From Gryllus longicercus (Eukaryota > Arthropoda > Insecta > Orthoptera > Gryllidae), in NCBI GenBank assembly GCA_038098605.1, contig JAZDUA010000090.1, positions 1 to 64,000 of the forward strand: a DNA stretch of 64,000 bases, read 5' to 3'. The notes under the pieces were generated by a model. It made no database searches and was not told where the DNA came from. It was given only the letters and a program-made list of their open reading frames with translations. The translations under genes were made by a program, and so were the position numbers. Below are positions 10,960 to 22,444 of the stretch, piece after piece (within the stretch, counting starts at the first letter, position 1; every line of letters starts with the position of its first letter).

Positions 10960-11215
10960 CTCGTTACGGCGAGAATTGTTTCCACGTCAGCTCCACCCTA
11001 GAGAGCGCCCTGAACCTCCCCCTCTCCCTCCCCCGCTCACATCCCTCCCCCCCGGCTCACCGCCGCCGCCGCTCGCCCTCTGTTGCGGTTTTTTCTGCAA
11101 TTTACCCTGCCATAAATCGGAGACGGGGCGTGGGTACCGCCAGCGACCAATTAATCAGGTTGCAAATATACACGCTCTAATTAATTTGAATAATTTATAT
11201 CTCCAAAAAATGCGT
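10960..11215. promoter_or_regulatory. C-rich tract and islet with AATTAAT motifs
   Basis: A C-rich low-complexity stretch (about 10990-11080) is followed by CCAGCGACCAATTAATCAGG and CTCTAATTAATTTG. This matches the mixed GC plus homeodomain-core composition of the other islets in the window. Regulatory role inferred only. Confidence 0.27.
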
Positions 11216-11339
11216 TAAAGGAACTTCAATTCGCAGAACAACCGTTCTCGTACAACCATTCATACTTGTAATTAAACCTAGAGAGATTACTCAAATTGAA
11301 TGCCGTCATTAATTACGGGAAGGATGGCTGCAATATCTG

Positions 11340-11470
11340 CAGCGAAGGCGTCGGCGTCGGGTGGGGTGCGGGGAGGGGGGGCGGCGGTGGAGGGGTAGAA
11401 GGGGAGGGGGACAATACCGCAGGCGTGGGGCAGGCCGCACGGGAGCGGAAGAATCAGATATCCCGTCACA
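11340..11470. repeat. G-rich low-complexity tract
   Basis: Dense G runs (GGGGAGGGGGGGCGGCGGTGG type). The translated frames here are Gly/Arg-rich artefacts. A 14-nt G run also occurs near 11847-11860. Confidence 0.7.
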
Positions 11471-11579
11471 ACGCGCTGTGCGTTACACCTTGGCACCTCT
11501 GCGCATTTGCGAGAGGTTCTGCTCGTTGCTGTCAGCCCGACCAAAACAAAACATCTTTGAGAGTGTGTGGTTAAATGTC

Positions 11580-12670
11580 TAAGATACTGGCTTATAAGAT
11601 TAGTACGCGTCTAGTTTTAAAGCAGAGTCGCTGTAATTTACATGAATTTTTTTCATTTAATAGGTAATTATTTCACATATAAATTAAATAGCATGATACT
11701 ACGTTGTTAGCCAGAAGGCCTTTAAGCCATTACAATGCCTACATCCTGCCGTGTTCTAACCTTTCGTAATCTGGTATTCACCCCAATTGGTATCGCATTC
11801 GCATGAAAGAGACCAAAAGGTACGGCTGAGGAAAAAAACCTCTGAAGGGGGGGGGGGGGGAACTTGTGGTCAGAAGCCAAGTACATGCTGATCTACCATA
11901 TTTTTTTAAAGCTATTTATTAATTTTCTGGTGCGGACGTCATGCATTCTACCCGCAGTCTTTGGCCTCCTCAGCACCTGGAATCAAACAGCGCCAAAGCA
12001 GATCGTCCACACCAACGTCTCTAGACTTACATTTGGGCCATCCTCTCCTTTTTGCCCTATGTTATTTCATTATTGAGTTTCATTTTATTACATTTATTTA
12101 TTATTTTATTGATTTACTTATTTCTTAACAGTTGACGATGAATGATGGCTATTTTACTTAGCAGCTTACTAAAAATTCTGTTCCATCAGAGTTAGGTAAA
12201 AAATGAGCAATCAGTAAAGTACATTATCAACTCGAAATCATATTTTCGTAAATAGAAACTTTTATTCAATAAAGTACGAATACAAAATTGATATAAACAA
12301 AACATTTTAATAATTTGAACAAAGATTATTTCAAGTTCTTACAGCCTAGAAATGTCTCAGTGTTGACTCAACGAGTAAATTAATGACTTGATTATTGAAT
12401 GTCCAGAGATACAGAGATCATGTTACTAATGATAAATTGCAAAGGCCATGTTCTCATCCCCATTCTTAGAGCGAAGCAATGGGCTTTTCCCCCATCCTAT
12501 TATGGGGTAAGTGCATTTCATCCAGAAAATCTACAAGCGTCCGCGCTTCAACTCGCAGCAAATATCTGCAAACCCCCGAAATACTACGTGGGGGATGACT
12601 AATGTAATAAATATATCATAGAAAAGTGCTGCCTTGCATTAACAAATATTCTATTGCCACCGAATGAGTG
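11580..12670. other. AT-rich spacer
   Basis: No gene supported. A short TTTA run lies near 12090-12120. Confidence 0.45.
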
Positions 12671-12715
12671 CCTGACGATTTGTTTTCACAACTACTTATT
12701 ATATTATTTATTATC

Positions 12716-13043
12716 ATATATAATTGACAACCATCTCGTCACCTTGCTGGACGCAATTACGCTTGGAGAATATATTCCGCAGTCGTAAAGGAATCCAAAT
12801 TGTTACCACGTTACTGAGTAACAATGCATTTTAATAATTGCTAGTTAGAGCAGCTGGGCGTAAACCAGAACAAACGGGTTCGAGTCCCGGTCGGGGCAAC
12901 CAATTCTTTGAACAAATTTAATTATTAAAATGCATTGTTACTCAGTAACGAGGTCACAAATTGGATTCCTGTACGACTGCGAAGTATATTCTCCGAGCGT
13001 AATCGCTTTCAACAAGGTGACGGGATGGCGACAATTATATGTA
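12716..13043. repeat. Inverted repeat of a SINE body (124-bp arms) around a tRNA-like head
   Basis: The left arm (12716-12839) is the near-complete reverse complement of the right arm (12920-13043). Both contain AATGCATTGTTACTCAGTAA, TTGGATTCCT, ACGACTGC, TATATTCTCC and CAAGGTGACG in matching order. The 80-bp centre holds a tRNA-like head with a B box GGTTCGAGTCC (12878-12888). The arms look about 80-85% identical by eye, enough for a long RNA hairpin if transcribed. Confidence 0.82.
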
Positions 13044-13095
13044 GTATATTATACAAGGAGCGATAATCGCGCTCGTGAAAACTGTTCAAAGGATT

Positions 13096-13200
13096 GGTTG
13101 TCTCGGTAGCTTAGTGGTTAGAGCAACTGGGCGTGAACTAGAAGGCTCTGATTCCAGTCCCGTTTGGGGCACTCAATTCTTTCAACAAATTTAATTATTA
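13096..13200 (+). mobile_element. SINE head directly repeated from 12841-12928
   Basis: The sequence TCTCGGTAGCTTAGTGGTTA is an excellent A box, followed by GATTCCAGTCC as a B box. The segment after it (CAATTCTTTCAACAAATTTAATTATTA) repeats that at 12901-12927, so this is a second head of the same SINE family, about 250 bp downstream of the first. Confidence 0.7.
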
Positions 13201-14140
13201 TGTATTATCTTTATTTCATCTACGTGACTGTTGACAGACAGACAGCTGAATTCCATCACAACAATTATTTAGTTGAGAGTAAATCCTACGTATTCAGCAT
13301 TAACATTGACTTTTTGGGGAATGGGCGTATTTTTCTTGGACTATAAGAATTTAAATAAACGGAAGACATCGTTACGAGGCATACGTTATCTCCCAAACAT
13401 AAACTTGAATGAACATTATTAAAGTTAAAACAAACGAACTAAAATGAACGAACGAATGTATCACTAATTATTGAGTACACAGAAAAATAATATTTATGAT
13501 ACGTACAATATTTTAAGATTCGTTTCTTAAAAATTATGTTTTTTAGTTTCAATTACAAATACATCGTAATATACAAATTGTAATATGAAATGAACTGGCC
13601 GCCACAAGAATCATTATCAGAATCAAATCGTTTCAACATAAGTCACTCAAATCATTCTTTCAAATTTTTGTCATTGCTAATAGTTGTAAAATTTACTAAT
13701 TAATGATTCGACATCATTACTCATTATTGTGCATTGTTCTTTCGTTCTTTCAGCGATATTCAGTGAACACAACTTAACACAATGATGTTGAATTTTTTAA
13801 ACTCTATATTTTATAAATTAAGAAAGTGCTTTGGCTATGTACAGATATATTTGACACTAACACAATTAACGAATGCATTTTGTGTGCGACGTATAAAAGT
13901 GACCATGAAAATAAATTTCCTCATTTCAACCACTAATTTTCATATATTTTACTAACACATTCTGTTTCTCACATTGTTCACATTTTTTACAAAAAATAGT
14001 TTCAAATTTTTAAATATTGAGTTACTCTTAACGAATTTTCTCTAAATTCGTATTTAGAAATTTTAAGGACTTTACGTAGGACAAAATGGAACTGAATGTT
14101 GTAACAGCATGAGGACCTTAAAGTAATCGCTGCCGGACGC
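13200..14140. other. AT-rich spacer
   Basis: No gene or repeat family identified. Confidence 0.45.
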
Positions 14141-14760
14141 ACTTTGTCCGTTGTACGCTAGTTCAATCGGTCAGTGCGCATGGTTGCCCGGCGGGCAAAC
14201 GCTCTCGATGGTGGAGTGAGCGGCAATGGTGGAGGCATGAAATGCAGATGGGGCACGAAGACGAGAGGAGCTTGAGTGAGTGACTATTTAGAGATTCCGA
14301 ATGCGTCAACTACTGTGCGCAATAGTCCCTTAAGCGCAGTGCTCGTCACAGCCCGGAAGTGGAGGTGCCCTTCCTCCTGCTCTGGGATGTGAGATCCGGT
14401 GCCGACATACACGCAGGCTTGCGATGTTTCCCTCCAGGTATCTCTCCTACAAGTGCCCCGCTCCACCCAGAAAAAACTCTTAAGATTCGAACTGGTCTCC
14501 ATACATACATGGTAGTGTGACGCTCTTGCAGTGTCCTGTGTATGCGAAGGCGGGTGAGGGTAGAGAAAGGGCGACTAAAGAGGAAAGAAGCATCACGCGC
14601 GGTTCGTGGCGTGTTTGTTCGGCTGCTCCGGCGTTCACCTGGTATTGTTCGGTGAAACTTCCGATAGAAATTTATCGATCACAACCGCAGGTCGCAAAAA
14701 TTCTCCCCCAGACAGTGCCTAATTTATCCTAACTGTCAAGTTAATTCGAAAATCCGTGAC
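14141..14760. other. Moderately GC-rich unassigned segment
   Basis: Composition rises (for example TTGCCCGGCGGGCAA near 14184, a perfect inverted repeat). A 72-codon minus frame (14284-14502) and a 71-codon plus frame (14517-14732) have no recognisable features. No function assigned. Confidence 0.3.
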
Positions 14761-15238
14761 TGTTGGAGCTAGAACACTCGGCCTGCCCTTTCAGAGGCTG
14801 CACTGTTAAGAGTTGCTGACACCAAGCTATCTTAGTTAATACGAACTTGTGAAGAGCATGAATTTGAATGGCGGTAGGACGTAATATTATTAATTACGCA
14901 ATTATCAACAGCCCAAGGCCCGTTCTTTCACCTAACCACTCACACGAAATTACATTACAACAAAAGGGAAAACCAACTATAAAAGTTATGATTAAAAATT
15001 AGAAAAACCAATATTAAAAATTAAGAAGAATCCTGTGTCTGGAGATGAAAAATGAAAACAGTCTTGCATAACGCCTAAAGTAGTTCAGTAAATCAGAAAT
15101 AAACGATCTGGTGGATTAGGACGAACTTTAGGAATGAAAAATTATGTGCAAATAGAAAAAGAAAAATACCACAAAGAGTTTACAAAATGAGAGCATAAAG
15201 TGAAAAACAAAAATAGAAAAAAGAAATATACAACATAA

Positions 15239-15388
<150 letters not shown>

Positions 15389-15562
15389 TTCATGTAGGCC
15401 ATGTCTGACCACGCTACACGTACTCTTCCGAGACCCAGCCATAATCTATCCTGGAGAGAGATTAACGTTTGTAATTATGGGGATCAGCTTTTTTCTTTTA
15501 TCCTTTCCTAAGATAAGGTTGTTAAGCGTTGAATAATCAATAATGAGGTGACAACTTCTCTG

Positions 15563-15635
<73 letters not shown>
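15563..15635. repeat. (TTA)n microsatellite, ~73 bp
   Basis: About 24 TTA units, 175 bp after the previous tract. Confidence 0.97.
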
Positions 15636-15636
<1 letters not shown>

Positions 15637-15639
15637 ATT

Positions 15640-16380
15640 TTTCATCTTATGACACTTTTTAAAAATACAAGTTTTTACACACAAGTTAATACCAGTTAAC
15701 AAAACAGACAATAAGAAGAATTCATTTATAGTAAAATTAACAGTAACACTATTTTACAAACATTAGTATCGATAGTGTTAGTAATGTAATATATTTACAG
15801 AGAGATGTAGGTGAGAGAGCGATCACAATACATGTGGGCTAAATAATTCTTCCTGACCGCCACCGAACCATGGCACTCTTAATCTCATTGCCATAGATTC
15901 CTAAAGCACATTCCAGTATTTACTCCTGGTTTCTCTAGATTCTCATTATCACATCACAGCCGTTTGATCGATTCCCTTAAACTCCAGTCCTACTTCAAGA
16001 GTGGAAATGAGACAAAGATATATTATAGGATATTGAATGAAAATGAAGAGTTTTTATGGGATGAGGAAACGAAATTAGGTATTGATAATTTTGTGGTACT
16101 TTTGGCCATACCCAGAAAGCAAGAGAGCTTTTTCACGGAAATATGTTCCCTAGTTTTTTACGTCTATGTCACGGTCGCAGCAAGAGGACTTTCGGCGGGC
16201 AGAGAATATCAACTTGTTTCTCCTGCTATCATTATAACCTCGCTAAATCATCATATACTTCATCACCATCATCAACAATTAATCAATTTATTCCCCTTCT
16301 CCACTGCAGGCAAATTATAATTATAACATATCGTGTACGATAGATGTGACACAGGACGAGGGATAAAGAGAGAGGCAAGA
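15640..16380. other. Spacer with an unassigned 118-codon frame
   Basis: A plus frame at 15964-16320 is open for 118 codons. It lacks an ATG and any familiar motif and ends in low-complexity His-rich sequence. It is not called a gene. Confidence 0.3.
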
Positions 16381-16539
16381 CCGAAGCATGTACAGGCAGC
16401 AACAACGCTGGCTCCGGCAGCGGCTGAGCCGACAGATAAGCGGCAACAAGGCATTGGGACCAGCGGCGACGTCGCTGCTGCCAGCTCCCCGCCACTGCAG
16501 CTCGCGCTCTACACTCCACACCCACATCTCGCCACACTA

Positions 16540-17520
16540 CACCCACCCGAACCCCGCCCACATCCCGCCCCCACGCTCTGCCCCCAGGCTCCGACGTAGA
16601 CTCTGATCCACGCCCCGTCCCTTTTCCCGCCCCGGCTCCGTCACATTCGCCAACCCTTGCTCCGCCCCGCGCTCCGCCCCGCACAACGCCCCGATCTCCA
16701 GCCCAACCACCGCCCACCGCCCCGCCCTCCTCCCCGTCCTCCGCCACGCCCTCCGCCCCACCCTCCGCCCCGCCCTCCGCCCCGCCCTCCGCCCCGCCCT
16801 CCGCCCCGCCCTCCGCCCCGCCCTCCGCCCCGCGCTCCTCCCCGCGCTCCGCCCCGCGCTCCGCCCCCCGCGCTCCGCAACCCGCACAACACCCCGATCT
16901 CCAGCCCAACCACTGCCCACCGCCCCGCCCTCCTCCCCGCCCTCCGCCCCGCCCTCCGCCCCGCCCTCCGCCCCGCCTCCGCCCCGCCCTCCGCCCCGCC
17001 CTCCGCCCCGCCCTCCGCCCCGCCCTCCGCCCCGCCCTCCGCCCGCCCTCCGCCCCGCCCTCCGCCCCGCCCTCCGCCCCGCCCTCCGCCCCGCCCTCCG
17101 CCCCGCCCTCCGCCCGCGCTCAGCCCCGCGCTCCGCCCCGCGCTCCGCCCCGCACAACGCCCCGATCTCCAGCCCAACCACCGCCCACCGCCCCGCCCTC
17201 CTCCCCGCCCTCCGCCCCGCCCTCCGCCCCCGCCCTCCCCCGGCCCTCCGCCCCGCGCTCCGCCCCGCGCTCCGCCCCGCGCTCCGCCTCGCGCCCCGCC
17301 CCGCCCTCCGCCCCGCCCTCCGCCCCGCCCTCCGCCCCGCCCTCCGCCCCGCCCTCCGCCCCGCCCTCCGCCCCGCGCTCCGCCCCGCGCTCCGCCCCGC
17401 GCTCCGCCCCGCCCTCCGCCCCGCCCTCCGCCCCGCCCTCCGCCCCGCCCTCCGCCCCGCGCTCCACCCCGCGCTCCGCCCAGCGCCCGCTCCACTCCCT
17501 TCCCTTCACCCCGCCCCATG
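16540..17520. repeat. GC-rich minisatellite with higher-order structure
   Basis: The basic unit is CGCCCTCCGCC (about 10-11 bp), tandemly repeated with CGCGCTCCGCC variants. A landmark, CCCCGATCTCCAGCCCAACC, recurs near 16689, 16893 and 17160, each time followed by CCGCCC units. This gives a higher-order period of about 205 and 267 bp. Every unit holds a CCGCCC GC box, and the minus strand has dense G runs. All long frames here (up to ~290 codons, Pro/Arg or Gly/Arg/Ala-rich) are consequences of the repeat. Confidence 0.93.
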
Positions 17521-17800
17521 TCTCGCTCTTAGCCCACCCCCGCCCTACGCCAAACCTTCCACACACGACTCACCCCGCGACTCTACCAGCCCCGCACCTT
17601 AACCCTCGCCACGCTCTGCACCCCACATCACACCCGTTCTTCGAGTTCCGCCCCGTGTCGCCCCGCTTCCTGAGTCTCTCCCTCGCCCTTCTCCTCACAT
17701 ACTAAATCCCAACCAGCCCCACCCTACGCTGCTCGCCTCCAACCCTGCCTGCCCTTCGGCACCATCCCTCCCCGCTCCCCGCTCCCCGCCCCCCGCGCGC
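17521..17800. other. C-rich low-complexity flank
   Basis: Polypyrimidine DNA continuing from the minisatellite, with no unit structure. Confidence 0.6.
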
Positions 17801-18070
17801 TCCGCGGCTCCCGCTGCGACCGAAATTGAATAAGCGCGCGCCGGCAGCGCGGCGCCCGTACGTTGTCATTTAGGGGAATTTCGGCAGATAACGCTGCAGC
17901 GCCGGTCGCGGGTCATTAGATAACGGCCGGACCTCGGGCTAATAGCCTAACGTGGTCTTGCTAACGAAATGCGCGTTATTGGGCGGCGCTCCGCACTCGC
18001 GCGGCTGCAGGCGGCGGCGGCGGAGGCGGCGGTGCCGACATGCACATGCATCGGCAGCCCATTGCCGTAG
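17801..18070. promoter_or_regulatory. CpG islet, candidate conserved regulatory element
   Basis: A CpG-dense block next to the minisatellite contains short motifs such as GGTCATTAGATAACGGCC, GGGCTAATAGCC (a perfect palindrome) and CTAACGAAATGCGCGTTATT, plus a (GGC)n run near 18010-18035. It looks unique rather than repetitive. Regulatory function is inferred from composition and motif density. Confidence 0.35.
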
Positions 18071-18089
18071 GGATCGTCTCTAGGCCTCC

Positions 18090-19020
18090 CGGAATGGGGG
18101 TTTAGCGGTACTGGCAAGAATATGCAGAATTTCTAATGTTACCTTTTTGAAAAATGGTTCAATACAATAGCTGCAGGGGGCAAAGTACGTCAAAAGATAT
18201 TAATACGAATTTAATTTTGTTATTTTGAACATAACTACACACAGTGACTCTGAAAATATTCGAAACACAAAAATATGATGATGATGGCAATCATGACTTG
18301 ATGGTGATTGCCATACTCGGTCCCCGAGTTGAAGCGCTAAAGAAATCTATCGCCGAATGTCTTTTCCAGTCTAGGCAGATGGAGGTCGCAGGTGGTTTGC
18401 TTTTACTTCCTTAATAGAGGCAGTAGTGTCTAAAAAAGGTTTATTGTTAAAAACGTCGCCCCCCTCTTATTCATTTTGGTCCCAATGCAGAGTCTACCTA
18501 ATTACAGCCTGCCACTATAACAGGAAAGGATTCCCTAAGGCATAAATTTTGAAATAAATGTAAGAAAATATGAAAAAAAAATATTTCAACAAGATGGAGA
18601 GACTCATTTTTTTCATGTGGAAACAAACCTCAACGCTTGAAACCATGACGCAGCAGAACAAGGCAATAAAATCGATTTTTTTTCAGATATTTTATGTTTA
18701 CCAACTTGAGAAAAAATAAGCATAGAGTGATTAAAATTCTGAGCTTGCGTGTTTTTCGTAACACCACACGCCAGTAACTGTATATTCCGAATAACGGCAT
18801 TAAATTGACTGAAATATTGAAGACGAAAATAATAAACAATACAGCGATAAGTTCAAATATAGAGTTTTATTTGATAACGCTAAAGTAAAACATAGCATAA
18901 ATTTAAAAAATATTGAACATATACCGTAAGTAATTGCTCTAATAATTTGTAAAATTTTAATTATAAGTTAAATAATATGACATTAGTTTAATTGAAATAT
19001 AATTGAAAACTAACATCCTA
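18090..19020. other. AT-rich spacer
   Basis: Contains a small hairpin (TGGCAATCA and TGATTGCCA arms, about 18282-18312). No gene supported. Confidence 0.45.
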
Positions 19021-19024
19021 AAGC

Positions 19025-19695
19025 ATTTAAGTTTCTTCATATTCATAATACTGAAGTAGAATTTGGGTTTTTTCTTCATTTTTGTCTCTCGAGAGACTGA
19101 AGTTTTCCATTAGTTTTACCGCACTTTCGTATAATTTACTAAGTTCTTGAATGAAGTATTAATTTCTTTGAATCCAAAATCATCTTCGCAGGCATTAGTA
19201 TTGATTTTCGACCGGGATTTCATTTTAGTTTAATAATTAAAAACTCAACCATGACTTTCGTCTAACGCCTTCATGCAGTGGTTTGATTTATGACGTAAAA
19301 TGGACACAACGGTAGAGAGTGATTTTCCGTTAGCTCTGTGTTTCATTAAAAATGCTGTAAATATCTTCGTTTCAAACTGGCAGTTTAAATAATGCTACAG
19401 CTTCTTTAAAATTTATAAATGACTACTAGGAATTAGAACGTTTGATACAACTCGAGCTCCTATTTCCCCTACGTCTTCAGGAACTCCCAAACCATCCGTT
19501 TATTTACAGAAGTATCTGCAGAGTTGGTAGCATTCTATTAAACCTCAAAAAATAAAGGAATTGCTACCAAGAGTATTTGATGTACTACTTTTTACTTTAT
19601 TAATGTCATATTCCAGTGCTTTTCTTAAACCATCTATATTTTCGTCAACTAAAGGATTGCAAACATCCAACGGGTTGATTTGTAATTTATACTTA
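19025..19695 (-). pseudogene. Decayed coding remnant on the minus strand (unidentified)
   Basis: Reading the minus strand downwards, protein-like stretches follow one another with stops and frame changes between them. NPLDVCNPLVDENIDGLRKA lies near 19675, a VPEDVGEIGARVVSNVLIPS stretch near 19475 and KIFTAFLMKHRANGKSLSTV near 19350. An acidic tail ending KTQILLQYYEYEET and a stop lies near 19035. The order and spacing suggest one polypeptide broken by several frameshifts. I cannot name the family; a transposon-encoded protein or processed pseudogene are both possible. Confidence 0.35.
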
Positions 19696-20109
19696 TAATA
19701 TTAGTAAAATGTTTGTAGGACTACGTTTAAACGTATTAGAACATTTTGCAAATACTTATTCCCGGTAATGTACGGTGTTAACGACATGAAAGAGAAGTCA
19801 AATATTTACATTTGTGTACTTAAAAAAAGAAAGAATGGAGCATATGACATTTATGTCTTCTTGTACATTCAATATTATCCTTACGAAAAGTTTAAGGGAA
19901 CAATTTGAAGCTTTTTGAGAAAATATTGTTTTTAATATTTTTTACAATTGCCCATATTTTACTCGAAAATACGGCGAAACTACTACAATTTTCAAACAAA
20001 ATGCACATGACAGTAAATAAAGAACTGATTGTTGAGAAAAAAATTTGTTTCAAGAAAACCTCGTCGTCTTCAATATTGCAGTAGGAAGAAGACGAAAAAA
20101 TGCAAGCTA

Positions 20110-20460
20110 TATTAATTTCCAAAAATTCAGAGTGAACAGTGAAAATCCGGTATAGACCATCTTTGTAAGTTAATTTCATTCTATTGTGACAAGAAATTTA
20201 CAGAAAAATGCGAAGCCATTTTTGACAACATTGTTAGAATGTCGTCGAGAAAGAACTTTCGGAAAAATTCTATGAATATTATAGGTGCACAGACGAGCAG
20301 ACAGAGGGACGGACGTTTTCCACAAATCGAGAAATTGAACTACACAATGTATTACAGGAAGTAATTTACTACATACTGGAAAAATATTTATTTCTTTTTT
20401 GGTAACAAGGTCCCCAAATATGTTTCTGTCGCAAAATTGCCGTTTTTACCAAAGTAAACA
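20110..20460 (-). repeat. Repeat E copy 2 (-)
   Basis: The reverse complement shows the family head: a GCAATTTTGCGACAGAAA-like start, GTAGTAAATTACTTC, a TCTCGATTTGTGGAAAACG-like motif, then GTCCGTCCCTCTGTCTG. It aligns with the copies near 4905, 25270, 28160 and 30115. Confidence 0.6.
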
Positions 20461-20899
20461 AAACTTTCTCTACACATTCTCTAGTATAGAGAATTGAAGT
20501 TTATGCTTCGTATAAACGCATATATAATAAAAATGGCACACAATTGGTACTAGTCTCTTTCAGGCGAACTCTCCCTGCATTTTCAAAAATTGTAAAAGTT
20601 AACATTTGCAAACCACAAAATTCAAGCTAGATATTTTTGCCTTAAACAAAATCTATTCTAAAAAATCATCTCATTAAAACACTCATTTTTTTAAAACTAC
20701 TTTAAGGATAATCATTATTAAGTTACTAGAAAACGTGAATTTCGCGTGCACTCTCTTGAGTTAACATTTTATTAAAAAATTGTCTTTATCCAATACGAAT
20801 TATTTTCCGATTTTTTAAGTCTATTTTGAAATGGAATATGAAATATAAGGTTGTGGATATATCGATATGTGAACAAGAACCTGCTTTCTCCGACCAAAT

Positions 20900-21450
20900 C
20901 CGACAGGTGTGACCCCGACGCGCGATGGCCCCAGGCGAGCGTGGACGCGGAGCGGCGGGGTGGGGAGGGGAAGGTAGGGTTGGAAGGGGGCGTGGCGGGC
21001 AGGAAGGAAGGGGAGAGGCGTGGCGTGGTGTGGTGTGGCAGGGTGGGGAATGACATGGCGTGGCGGGGGCGGGGTGGAAAGGGGGAGGGGCGGGGCGCGA
21101 TGGAGAGAGGAGGAGCGTGTGGGGGCGGGGAGGAGCGTGTGGGGTGGGGCTGGCGGGCAGTGCACCTACGAACGCCCAGCAGCCGGGGCTTCGCTCCAGG
21201 CCCGAAGGCCGCCCCCGGATTACAGGCTGCGCCCGGCACGGGGGGTGGCGCGGGATTACAGGGCTCCGCACTGCGCCCTAGGCTCTCCGGGCGACTCCTT
21301 GGGTCAGCTGCGACACTCGCAAAATGGCCGGCATCCCCAGCCCACGGCTCAGGCGCCGGCCGCTCCATGGCCGGGCGAGGCCGCGGGCAAGTAGTGGTTG
21401 GCAAAAGTGCGGTGGTGATTGAGATAACGCCGGCTGAGACAGGGTCTTCC
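20900..21450. other. GC-rich islet, G-rich then CpG-rich
   Basis: The first part (about 20940-21160) is G-rich low complexity (GGCGTGG, GGGGCGGGG). The second (about 21165-21400) is CpG-rich and not obviously repetitive, apart from two CGGGATTACAGG/CCGGATTACAGG-like segments 45 bp apart. Overlapping frames on both strands of 114-232 codons reflect composition. Could be a CpG-island promoter, but nothing else supports a start site. Confidence 0.35.
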
Positions 21451-21706
21451 TCGTGATCGTTCAGCAACACACTTTATTTTCTCATACATAGGATGTGTTG
21501 TAACTGAATGTTTTCAAGAAAAAGAGGAATTTATAGAACGATGAGCTTCTTTTAAAGTGAACAGTTAATCTTGTCACATTTTGGTCTCCATGGAACCGAA
21601 ATAATATTATTTCTAATTAAACACTTCTAGAACCTTTTCGGAACTAGTGTTGAAGAAAATATGAATAGAAAAAACATGGAGTCATTTAAAAAATTAAAAT
21701 ATTTTC

Positions 21707-21707
<1 letters not shown>

Positions 21708-21757
<50 letters not shown>
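21708..21757. repeat. (AT)n microsatellite
   Basis: About 25 AT units directly before the LINE tail. Confidence 0.95.
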
Positions 21758-21759
<2 letters not shown>

Positions 21760-21764
21760 GTATA

Positions 21765-22443
21765 AGACATACAGAGGGGACACAGCATGGGCAGATATCG
21801 GTAATCGGTAAAAGATTACAGAAATCAGATTATAAAAGCAGAGGAGACAATCCTTGGAAAATACGATGTAGAAAGCAAAGAACTGATGTAGACAAGTTCT
21901 CCTTTGTGAATCGCACTATAGTAGATTGGAACAAACTACCTGCAGAAGCACTAAGGCTCTTCCTTCTAATGTAGCCAAATTTAAAAATATGCTTCATTCC
22001 ATCTAGATTAGCTCAAATAATACTGACTGAGACATTTATCTTTATTATTAATTTTATTATTATTATAGTATTAGGGACAAATTTATCATCATTGTTAACA
22101 CTATCATTAGCTTAGGGGAAATTTTTAAGTTATTATTATTTCTTATATTGTTATAATTATTATCGTCATGTCCCTTTTACAGTGAAGTGAAGTGAAGTGT
22201 AGTGGAGGGGAAGGGAGTGTAGTGTAGTGAAGGAGAGTGCAGTGTAGTGTAGTGTAGTGAAGTGTTATGTAAACTAGAATTGAATTTAGAGTTAGCTAGA
22301 AATAAATTGGAACTATGTTATCGACCCCTAATTCTAATAGTAAACCTAATTGCAAATGTTAAAATTGTTTTGTAATTCTAATTCTAATTGTTATCATGTT
22401 TGCCACCGAGCATTAGCTCAAAGCGAACTTTAATAAATCTATC
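21765..22443 (+). mobile_element. 5'-truncated Jockey/CR1-like LINE 3' end
   Basis: Residues DKFSFVNRTIVDWNKLPAEA followed, one frame over, by NVAKFKNMLHSI and a stop (about 21870-22005) form the standard C-terminus of non-LTR retrotransposon ORF2. There is one frameshift. The 3' UTR contains an imperfect GTGAA/GTGTA repeat (about 22180-22265) and ends in TTTAATAAATCTATCTAATA near 22443. RT and endonuclease are missing, as expected for 5' truncation. Preservation is fair, so the copy is not ancient. Confidence 0.75.
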
Positions 22444-22444
22444 T

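Noticed and set aside
12841..13175. Possible tRNA genes (also at 8287, 27292, 35384 and 40142)
   Set aside because: A and B boxes are present but acceptor stems and cloverleafs do not form, and sequences recur with SINE bodies; called as SINE heads.
15964..16320. 118-codon frame
   Set aside because: No ATG, ends in low complexity, no recognisable features.
16641..17532. Frames of up to ~290 codons on both strands (Pro/Arg-rich or Gly/Arg/Ala-rich)
   Set aside because: They exist in several frames at once because the CGCCCTCCGCC repeat has few stops; no start context, domain or codon bias supports a protein.
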